Of a DNA stretch of 10,291 bases, positions 5,403 through 10,291 are shown in pieces. The stretch comes from Candidatus Peregrinibacteria bacterium (GTDB lineage: Bacteria > Patescibacteriota > Gracilibacteria > Peribacterales > Peribacteraceae), in the NCBI GenBank assembly GCA_016201685.1, contig JACQCJ010000090.1:1-10291 (forward strand), in the 5' to 3' direction. The notes under the pieces are model-generated. The model had not been told where the DNA came from, did no database searches, and saw only the letters and a list, made by a program, of their open reading frames with translations. Both the position numbers and the translations under genes were made by a program. How positions within the stretch are numbered: position 1 is the first letter of the stretch; each line of letters opens with the position of its first letter.

Positions 5403-5771
5403 TCAAAGAACATCCGGGGCTTGGGAAATGATCTTCTGGTACCCTTTGGCGCGTAATTCGCGCGCGACGGGGCCGAACACGCGCGTGCCCTTGGGCAGGC
5501 CGTCCCTCTGGATGATCACACAGGCGTTGTCGTCGAATCGGATGGCGGAACCGTCCTTCCGGCGCGTGACGAAGCGGGTGCGGACGATCACCGCGCGCTC
5601 GACGGTCTTCTTGCGAACCGTGCCGCGGGGCGCGGCATCTTTGACCGCCACGATGATCACATCGCCGATACTGGCATAACGCCTTCGCGTGCCTCCGAGC
5701 ACCTTGATACACATGACACTCTTGGCACCGGTATTGTCCGCCACGCCGAGGATGGTCTGGACTTGGATCAT
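5403..5771 (-). CDS. rplN: 50S ribosomal protein L14
   Basis: L14 binds 23S rRNA at the subunit interface and contacts 16S rRNA in intersubunit bridges. The 122-residue length is exactly that of the family. It starts MIQVQTILGVADNTGAKSVM and carries the conserved RRRYASIGDVIIVAVKDA, RRKDGSAIRFDDNACVII and GTRVFGPVARELR blocks. The ATG at 5771 overlaps the rpsQ stop by four bases (ATGA), indicating translational coupling. The leader (TTCCTCCATTGCATC) is pyrimidine-rich and lacks a Shine-Dalgarno sequence. Unlike many neighbours it has no extra tail. Confidence 0.99.
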   Translation of the reverse strand: MIQVQTILGVADNTGAKSVMCIKVLGGTRRRYASIGDVIIVAVKDAAPRGTVRKKTVERAVIVRTRFVTRRKDGSAIRFDDNACVIIQRDGLPKGTRVFGPVARELRAKGYQKIISQAPDVL

Positions 5772-6136
5772 GATGCAATGGAGGAAGTCGAGGACACCGA
5801 TGATGAGGAACTCTTCGGATTCATCGGATTCTTCTCCGGAACATTCTTCGACTGCATCGCATCTGCGAGCGTTGCCTCCTCCGCCATCTCGCTGACTCTC
5901 GGGGCTTGTTTGATCATTTCCGTCACCTTGAAGCACTTGCGCTTGCTGAGCGGACGGCACTCAGTGATCTCGACCAGATCGCCGACACCCAGGTCCATCC
6001 CGTTCATGTCTGCCAGGAACTTCTTGCTCATACGGTAGCGCTTCTTGTAGAGCGGATGGAACACCGCGCGGTGGACGGTCACGGTGACCGTGCCCTTCAT
6101 CTTGGCCGAGGTGATGACGCCTTGCTTGGTTCTCAT
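5768..6136 (-). CDS. rpsQ: 30S ribosomal protein S17 with a Ser-rich tail
   Basis: S17 is an early-binding protein of the small-subunit body. The first 80 or so residues are a complete family core: GVITSAKMKGTVTVTVHRAV, HPLYKKRYRMSKKF, VGDLVEITECRPLSKRK. The full length is 122 versus the usual 80-90; the rest is an acidic then Ser-rich tail ending SSSSSVSSTSSIAS. It overlaps rplN by ATGA at the 3' end and rpmC by ATGA at the 5' end, so rpmC-rpsQ-rplN form the tightest block of the operon. The leader within rpmC (TTCCGCTCCACAATC) has no Shine-Dalgarno sequence. Confidence 0.98.
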   Translation of the reverse strand: MRTKQGVITSAKMKGTVTVTVHRAVFHPLYKKRYRMSKKFLADMNGMDLGVGDLVEITECRPLSKRKCFKVTEMIKQAPRVSEMAEEATLADAMQSKNVPEKNPMNPKSSSSSVSSTSSIAS

Positions 6137-6402
6137 GATTGTGGAGCGGAAATGCTAGAGGAAGACGCTTTCTTGGGCAATACAGTCGATGTCTTCTTCG
6201 GACGATTCTGAAGCGTCGTGAGAATTGTCAGCATGCGCGCGAGCGTGCGTTTCTCGCTTCGATACTTCGCCGTGTCCTTCTCCTTCTTCATGCGGATGCC
6301 CAGCCGCATCTTGCGTAGCGTCATGCGATGAGACCGAATCTCGCGGACGAGATCCTCCTTCTGCATATTCCGCAGATCGCTGGTGGTGAGAGTGGTGGAC
6401 AT
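6133..6402 (-). CDS. rpmC: 50S ribosomal protein L29
   Basis: L29 sits next to L23 by the peptide tunnel exit. The 89-residue protein is a helical hairpin: helix 1 DLRNMQKEDLVREIRSHRMT, the MRLGIRMKKEKDTAKYRSEKR turn region, and helix 2 with TLARMLTILTTLQNR. The core ends near residue 66; the last 23 residues are a Lys/Ser-rich tail ending in SSSSISAPQS, similar in style to the S17 and L4 tails. The start at 6402 follows a pyrimidine-rich leader (TTCCTTCTTCATTCG). Its stop overlaps the rpsQ start (ATGA). Confidence 0.96.
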   Translation of the reverse strand: MSTTLTTSDLRNMQKEDLVREIRSHRMTLRKMRLGIRMKKEKDTAKYRSEKRTLARMLTILTTLQNRPKKTSTVLPKKASSSSISAPQS

Positions 6403-6456
6403 CGAATGAAGAAGGAAAAGTCGGGTGGAGAGACGAACCTATCCACCGGAGCGCCC

Positions 6457-6876
6457 TCAGGCGCGTAGGCGGACAACGATCTTGGTCCGCATCGGGAGCT
6501 TGTGGGCGGCGAGAGTGAGGGCTTCGCGCGCGGCGGGCTCCGGGAGGCCGTCGAGTTCAAAGAGAATCGTGCCCGGCTTGATGATGGCGGAGTAGTACTC
6601 CACCGAACCCTTGCCGGATCCCATCGGCACTTCCGCGGCTTTGCGCGTGACGGGCGTGTGCGGGAAGATGCGGATCCAGATTTTGCCCCCGCGCTGGACG
6701 CTGTGGGTCATTGCTCTGCGCGCCGCCTCGATCTGGCGCGCGGTGAGCTCCCCCGCCGTCTGGGTTTTGAGCCCGATGGAACCGAACGCGAGCTGCGTCC
6801 CCCGCGTCGCCTTGCCGTAGAATGCTCCGCGATTGCGGTGGTGCTTGCGGTATTTGAGCTTTTTTGGCTCTAGCAT
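6457..6876 (-). CDS. rplP: 50S ribosomal protein L16
   Basis: L16 organises the A-site region of the large subunit. The 139-residue protein matches the family (about 137): MLEPKKLKYRKHHRNRG start, LTARQIEAARRAMTHSV (45-60), GGKIWIRIFPHTPVT (63-77), PMGSGKGSVEYYSA (84-97), KPGTILFELDGLPE and the final LAAHKLPMRTKIVV. At the position of E. coli Arg81, a residue hydroxylated in that species, this protein has Pro84. The ATG at 6876 is set by homology; an upstream ATG at 6945 only adds translated repeat. The leader (ATTTCTCCCACAGCC) has no Shine-Dalgarno sequence. Confidence 0.99.
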   Translation of the reverse strand: MLEPKKLKYRKHHRNRGAFYGKATRGTQLAFGSIGLKTQTAGELTARQIEAARRAMTHSVQRGGKIWIRIFPHTPVTRKAAEVPMGSGKGSVEYYSAIIKPGTILFELDGLPEPAAREALTLAAHKLPMRTKIVVRLRA

Positions 6877-6892
6877 GGCTGTGGGAGAAATT

Positions 6893-6954
6893 GTGAATGG
6901 CGAGTTGCGAGTGAGCATTCGCAATTCGCCCTTCGCAATTCGCACTTCAATTGA
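6893..6954. repeat. Paired-arm repeat module, GCGAATT family (copy 2)
   Basis: This lies in the rplP-rpsC gap. The short left arm at 6893-6914 (GTGAATGGCGAGTTGCGAGT) faces the longer right arm at 6916-6954 (CATTCGCAATTCGCCCTTCG and onward), with almost no loop. The right arm is related, in inverse orientation, to the left arm of the module at 2932-3007 over 21 identical bases. The left arm is partly degenerate. Confidence 0.8.
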
Positions 6955-6976
6955 TTGGTGAAAAAGAGACGCATAC

Positions 6977-7639
6977 TCAGGCGGCGAGGGAAGCGGATTG
7001 CACGTGCTGGACCTTCTTGAAGACCATCCCTTTGTACACCCACACCTGCACGCCGATCGTGCCGAACTTGGTGGCGGCGTGGCGCTTGGCGTGCTGGATA
7101 TTGGCGCGCAGCGTTTGGAGCGGGACGTTGCCCTCCTTGAAGAGATCGTCGCGAGCGATCTCCGCGCCGTTGAGGCGTCCGGAAACCGTGACCTTGATTC
7201 CGATGGCCCCCGCCTGCATCGCCTTCTCGATCGCCATTTTCACCGCGCGTCGGTAGGGCATCCGGCGCTGGATTTGCCCCTGGATGGTCTCCGCGATGAT
7301 ATCCGCATCGGATTCGGGGCTGCGGATCTCCTGCACCTCCACGTCGAACATGCCGCCGAACCGGCGCTCCAGTTCGCGGCGCAAATCCTCAATGGCCGCC
7401 CCTTGCTTCCCGATGAGCACGCCCGGCTTGCTCGTTTTGATCGTGACGATGATTTTCTTGCCGCGCTCGATCGTGATTCCACCGATCCCCGCCTCCTTCA
7501 TCTTGCCCGTGATGGAGCGCCTGATGCGCACATCCTGGAGGAACAGATCGCGGTACTTGGTTCCGCGCGCGAACCAGGTGCTCGGCCACGTGTGCGTGAA
7601 GCCGATCCGGAAGCCGTTGGGGTTCACTTTCTGACCCAT
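6977..7639 (-). CDS. rpsC: 30S ribosomal protein S3
   Basis: S3 lines the mRNA entry tunnel together with S4 and S5. The 220-residue protein has the N-terminal MGQKVNPNGFRIGFTHTWPS, the type-2 KH domain (about 38-110) with its GKQG loop at 77-80, and the C-terminal S3 domain with QRRMPYRRAVKMAIEKAM, GIKVTVSGRLNGAEIAR and GVQVWVYKG. Length is normal and there is no low-complexity tail. The start at 7639 has the leader TTCTTCATCCCGCAC, without a Shine-Dalgarno sequence, and a repeat arm begins about 8 bases upstream. Confidence 0.99.
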   Translation of the reverse strand: MGQKVNPNGFRIGFTHTWPSTWFARGTKYRDLFLQDVRIRRSITGKMKEAGIGGITIERGKKIIVTIKTSKPGVLIGKQGAAIEDLRRELERRFGGMFDVEVQEIRSPESDADIIAETIQGQIQRRMPYRRAVKMAIEKAMQAGAIGIKVTVSGRLNGAEIARDDLFKEGNVPLQTLRANIQHAKRHAATKFGTIGVQVWVYKGMVFKKVQHVQSASLAA

Positions 7640-7646
7640 GTGCGGG

Positions 7647-7684
7647 ATGAAGAATGAAAAATGTAGAATGAAGAATTAAGAATG
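7647..7684. repeat. Single GAATGAA-type repeat arm covering the rplV stop
   Basis: Degenerate heptamers of the GAAGAAT/GAAAAAT/GTAGAAT/GAAGAAT/TAAGAAT kind fill the whole 36-bp gap between rplV and rpsC and extend into rplV: the rplV end CAT TCT TAA (minus strand) is repeat sequence. No clear inverted partner was found, though ATTCTCATTC at 7748-7757, inside the rplV tail, could be a decayed one. Confidence 0.55.
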
Positions 7685-8140
7685 CGTGCCAGAAGCGGAT
7701 GTCACGTTCGTTGTATTCTCCGGAGACGCTCGTGATATTTTTACAGTATTCTCATTCCGTTGTGAAGGTCGCCTCAGCCGATTTTTCGTACTTAGTTTTT
7801 CATGTTCAGATTCAGATGGAAATCCGAGGACAAGATCGATGTGGCTCAAAAACTTCCGGTACGGGCGCATCTGGCCGCGCGCCTTGGGCATGCCGCGGCG
7901 GTAGGCCCGGCCTTGATTGACGACGATCGTCTTGATGACCATCATCTGGGGATCTTGCTGATCGTTATGCGACGCGTTCGCGACGGCGGAACGCAGCACC
8001 AGCTCAATGATGCGTGCGGCCTTCTTATCGGTGCGGCGCAGCGCCTCGATGGCATCCGGCACGGCCATGCCGCGCACCATCCTGGCGACCAGGTTGGCCT
8101 TCTTGGGAGCGATGCGGACGGAGCGGACGGAGGCGTGCAT
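7676..8140 (-). CDS. rplV: 50S ribosomal protein L22 with an extra C-terminal tail
   Basis: L22 spans the large subunit and its beta-hairpin lines the peptide exit tunnel. The first 108 residues are the family core: MHASVRSVRIAPKKANLVAR, LVLRSAVANASHN, and the hairpin region VVNQGRAYRRGMPKARGQ followed by SHIDLVLG. The total is 154 residues against a usual 110-ish. The last 46 residues (from SESEHEKLSTKNRLRRPSQ) are a hydrophilic tail coded by DNA visibly richer in A+T than the core, next to a repeat arm that supplies the stop codon. This suggests the tail was gained when the 3' end was rewritten by an insertion. The leader is CTCCATCATCCTGCC. Confidence 0.97.
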   Translation of the reverse strand: MHASVRSVRIAPKKANLVARMVRGMAVPDAIEALRRTDKKAARIIELVLRSAVANASHNDQQDPQMMVIKTIVVNQGRAYRRGMPKARGQMRPYRKFLSHIDLVLGFPSESEHEKLSTKNRLRRPSQRNENTVKISRASPENTTNVTSASGTHS

Positions 8141-8181
8141 GGCAGGATGATGGAGGTAAACGATGGAAGGCTCATGAAATG

Positions 8182-8517
8182 CTATGCCTTGGCAGGAGCA
8201 GGCGCAGCAGCAGGAGTGGCTGGCGCCGCGCCACCGGGGGGAGCGACCGTGGTGGCGGCCTTGCCGCCGTGACCTTTGAATTTCGTCGTCCAGGAAAACT
8301 CCCCGAGCTTGTGCCCCACCATCTGCTCGGTGATGTACACCGGCACGAAGTCCTTGCCGTTGTGGACGGCGAACGTGAAGCCGACGAACTCCGGCGGGAT
8401 ATCGCTGTCGCGCGCCCAGGTTTTGACGATCTTCTTCTCCTGCGCTTGCACCATCTTCATCACTTTCTTGAAGAGCGCTTCGTCCACGTAGGGGCCTTTT
8501 TTGAGAGAGCGGGACAT
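8182..8517 (-). CDS. rpsS: 30S ribosomal protein S19 with an Ala/Pro-rich tail
   Basis: S19 is a head protein of the small subunit that forms a complex with S13 and touches A-site tRNA. The core at residues 1-86 is typical: MSRSLKKGPYVDEALFKKV, RDSDIPPEFVGFTFAVHNGK, VPVYITEQMVGHKLGEFSW, FKGHGG. Residues 87-111 are an added low-complexity tail rich in Ala and Pro (AAPATPAAAPAPAKA). The start at 8517 is set by homology; an ATG at 8553 would add 12 unrelated residues. The leader (ACCCCTCATAATCCC) lacks a Shine-Dalgarno sequence. Confidence 0.98.
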   Translation of the reverse strand: MSRSLKKGPYVDEALFKKVMKMVQAQEKKIVKTWARDSDIPPEFVGFTFAVHNGKDFVPVYITEQMVGHKLGEFSWTTKFKGHGGKAATTVAPPGGAAPATPAAAPAPAKA

Positions 8518-8576
8518 GGGATTATGAGGGGTCCTGAATTCGGAAACGGCCAATGGAGGCAGAGGAGAATAGCATA

Positions 8577-9422
8577 TTATCGTCTCTTCTTCTTATGGAC
8601 GCGTCGTCGGAGGATGAGGGCATTCGACTTGCGGACGGAGCGAGTTTTGACGCCGAGCGCGTGCTTGCCCCACGGCGTCTTGGGATACTTGAGCCCGATC
8701 GGGCTGTGACCTTCCCCTCCCCCGTGCGGGTGATCGACGGCGTTCATGGATTTGCCCAGCACCTCCGGTCGGCGCCCCATCCATCTGGTTCGTCCGGCCT
8801 TGCCGATCGTGACGAGGTTGTGTTCGGGATTACTGACGGTGCCGATGGTCGCCGAGCACTCCTTGCGCACTCTGCGGATTTCGCTCGAGGGCAATTGAAT
8901 GATCGCGTAATCGCCGTCGATCCCCACGAGTGTCGCGGCCGTGCCGGCGGAGCGGACCATCTGGCCCCCTCGACCGAGCTGCATCTCCACATTGAAGATG
9001 CGGTATCCGATCGGGATGTGCTGGAGTTGCATGCGGTTGCCAAGCTTCACTTTGGTGCGGATGCCGGCAACGACCTGATCGCCGACCTTGAGCCCTTCGG
9101 GCGCGAGGAGATACGTTTTTTCGCCGTTGACGTAATAGATGAGCGCCACGCGCGCCGAGCGGTTGGGGTCGTACTCGAGTGCCTTGACGGTGCCCGGGAT
9201 GCTCATGCGGCCCGTCTGACTGAAATCGACTGCGCGAAGCAACCGCTTGTGCCCCCCGCCGCGGTGGCGGATGGAGACGCGGCCGCGCCAATCCCTGCCC
9301 GAGATGCGCTTCCTCCCATGCACGAGCGTCTTCTCCGGCTCCTTCTTCGTGAGTCCCGAGAAGTCCGCGATCGTCATCTGGCGTCGCGCGGGAGTCGTTG
9401 GTTTGGGCTTCTTGAGGGTCAT
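8577..9422 (-). CDS. rplB: 50S ribosomal protein L2
   Basis: L2 is needed for subunit joining and supports the peptidyl-transferase centre. The 281-residue protein is of family length (273-280). The N-terminal OB-like domain carries GRKRISGRDWRGRVSIRHRG (36-55) and HKRLLRAVDF; the SH3-like domain runs from about 130. The hallmark MNAVDHPHGGGEG is at 226-238, with His231 in the place of the essential His229 of E. coli. It ends in a very basic RRRVHKKKRR. The start at 9422 follows a pyrimidine-rich leader (TCATTCTCCTCTCGC). The gap to rplW (147 bp) holds a repeat module. Confidence 0.99.
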   Translation of the reverse strand: MTLKKPKPTTPARRQMTIADFSGLTKKEPEKTLVHGRKRISGRDWRGRVSIRHRGGGHKRLLRAVDFSQTGRMSIPGTVKALEYDPNRSARVALIYYVNGEKTYLLAPEGLKVGDQVVAGIRTKVKLGNRMQLQHIPIGYRIFNVEMQLGRGGQMVRSAGTAATLVGIDGDYAIIQLPSSEIRRVRKECSATIGTVSNPEHNLVTIGKAGRTRWMGRRPEVLGKSMNAVDHPHGGGEGHSPIGLKYPKTPWGKHALGVKTRSVRKSNALILRRRVHKKKRR

Positions 9423-9465
9423 GCGAGAGGAGAATGAAGATTGGTGAAGTGAATGGAGGACGAAT

Positions 9466-9550
9466 GGTTACATGGTTACATTGCTATATGGTTATTCTTC
9501 TCAGAGACACGCTTGCGAACCATGTAACCATTTGACCATGCAGCCATAAC
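9466..9550. repeat. Paired-arm repeat module, TTACATGG family, with 21-bp core (copy 3, core inverted)
   Basis: This lies in the rplB-rplW gap. The left arm is at 9466-9495 (GGTTACATGGTTACATTGCT and onward), the core at 9500-9520 and the right arm at 9521-9550 (CATGTAACCATTTGACCATG and onward). The core (first 20 bases CTCAGAGACACGCTTGCGAA) is the exact reverse complement of the core in copies 1 and 2. Because the arms are mutual inverses, the whole unit is present in the opposite orientation here, as expected of a unit that can insert either way round. Confidence 0.85.
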
Positions 9551-9569
9551 AAGAGGAAGAAAGAGAGAA

Positions 9570-9881
9570 TCAGCTCTGGGCCTCAAATGCGGAGAGATCG
9601 AGAGGCTTGCTCTTCTCGGCGAGCGTGACGATGGCGCGCTTGCTGCGGTGCCGCTTCTCCATCATGCCCGCGCCTTGCAGGGAACGCTGCTTGGGCCGGA
9701 CCCAGCGGATGCGCACACTGACCGCCTCGACGTCAAAGTACTTCTTGAGCGCCTTCTTGACGTCGATCTTGGTTGCTGAGGGGTGGATCTGCAGCGTGTA
9801 GGTGCGCCGCGGTCCTTGCGCCTTGAGGCGTTCGGCTTTCTCGGTGACGACGGGGCCGGCGATGACGGAAGTGATGTCCAT
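9570..9881 (-). CDS. rplW: 50S ribosomal protein L23
   Basis: L23 lies at the tunnel exit and docks trigger factor and SRP. The 103-residue protein has the family start (MDITSVIAGPVVTEKAERLK), the YTLQIHPSATKIDVKKALKKYF segment and VSVRIRWVRPKQRSLQG. The length is usual. I chose the ATG at 9881 over an upstream ATG at 10004, whose extra 41 residues only shadow rplD. The start overlaps the rplD stop by one base (TAATG), so translation is coupled. The gene is followed by a pyrimidine-rich tract and a repeat module. Confidence 0.98.
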   Translation of the reverse strand: MDITSVIAGPVVTEKAERLKAQGPRRTYTLQIHPSATKIDVKKALKKYFDVEAVSVRIRWVRPKQRSLQGAGMMEKRHRSKRAIVTLAEKSKPLDLSAFEAQS

Positions 9882-10291
9882 TATGCGTTGGAGGGGGCCG
9901 AAGAATTCGAGGAATCCGAAGACGTTTTCTTGCGCGTGACCGATTCTTCGTTCGTTGCTACCGTCGTCTTCGCCGGGTTCTCCGTCTTCTTCTCTCCAAG
10001 CCATTCCTCCGCCTTCTTCATCGCAGCAACAAGGAAGATGATGGAGCGCGAGGCGAGGACATCTTCCGGATTCAAGTACGAGACGAGGAGCGTTTTGACG
10101 CCGGGGATGTTGCGTGCCGACATCTCGAGACCTTGGTGACGCTCAGGAGTGACCACGAGGATGCGGCGGCCGCGCTCCACGGGAAGCTTCTTGAGGAGTT
10201 CTGCCATGTCCTTGGTCTTGATGGTATTGGGATAGTCCTCGAGACCGAGGATGATGCCCTTCTTCGCTTGGAACGAGAGACACGAGAGCAG
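9881..10291 (-). CDS. rplD: 50S ribosomal protein L4, C-terminal part (partial)
   Basis: The gene enters from the right edge; 136 codons and the stop (TAA at 9881-9883) are visible. The frame stays open to base 10291. The visible part is the C-terminal half of L4: KKGIILGLEDYPNTIKTK, then MAELLKKLPVERGRRILVV, the conserved ARNIPGVKTLLVSYLNPEDV segment and a final helix IIFLVAAMKKAEEW. L4 has an extended loop in the exit tunnel and in some bacteria represses the S10 operon, but those parts are outside the window. After the family end comes an extra tail of about 37 residues, Lys/Thr then Ser-rich (ending SSDSSNSSAPSNA). Confidence 0.97.
   Translation of the reverse strand: MLSCLSFQAKKGIILGLEDYPNTIKTKDMAELLKKLPVERGRRILVVTPERHQGLEMSARNIPGVKTLLVSYLNPEDVLASRSIIFLVAAMKKAEEWLGEKKTENPAKTTVATNEESVTRKKTSSDSSNSSAPSNA

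Noticed and set aside
8553..9437. Long plus-strand ORF (294 codons) opposite rplB
   Set aside because: It is the antisense shadow of the unmistakable L2 gene in GC-rich DNA; its translation has no domain likeness and is rich in Ala/Arg/Asp as such shadows are.

Overview
The window is a bacterial S10/spc-type ribosomal protein operon, read entirely on the minus strand (right to left). In transcription order it holds rplD (5' end outside the window), rplW, rplB, rpsS, rplV, rpsC, rplP, rpmC, rpsQ, rplN, rplX, rplE, rpsZ (zinc-type S14), rpsH, rplF, rplR, a small unrecognised acidic ORF, and rpsE. It then leaves the canonical order: rpmD, rplO and secY do not follow rpsE. Instead there is a 266-bp spacer, a LysE/RhtB-family amino-acid exporter gene, and the first codons of a DJ-1/PfpI-family gene that runs off the left edge.

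The organism is a bacterium of moderate-to-high G+C content. No Shine-Dalgarno sequence is visible before any ribosomal gene, spacers inside the operon are unusually long, several ribosomal proteins carry disordered C-terminal tails, and no rpmD (L30) is seen. Absence of L30 is a known trait of the Candidate Phyla Radiation (Patescibacteria), so I lean that way (perhaps Peregrinibacteria/Peribacteria-like). This is inference; there is no rRNA here to settle it.

Layout: 1-82 DJ-1/PfpI start; 141-764 LysE; 765-1030 spacer with a long-range inverted repeat and a repeat arm; 1031-1663 rpsE; 1670-1888 small AT-rich ORF; 1896-5216 rplR, rplF, rpsH, rpsZ, rplE, rplX, separated mostly by repeat-filled gaps of 105-186 bp; 5403-6402 a tight block rplN-rpsQ-rpmC with ATGA overlaps; 6457-9881 rplP, rpsC, rplV, rpsS, rplB, rplW; 9881-10291 end of rplD.

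The most unusual content lies between the genes. Six gaps hold paired inverted arms, each arm made of degenerate short tandem repeats around a short centre. Two further sites hold a single arm. At least five sequence families share this plan: (i) TTACATGG-type arms with an identical 21-bp core, three copies, one inverted; (ii) GCGAATT-type, two copies; (iii) GAATTGA/CAATTTT-type, one pair and one single arm; (iv) GTGCCAAAAGCCAA-type; (v) GAATGAA-type, single arm. Some arms supply the stop codon of one gene or lie within a few bases of the start codon of the next. They look like small mobile or expanding intergenic elements that have invaded the spacers of an essential operon.
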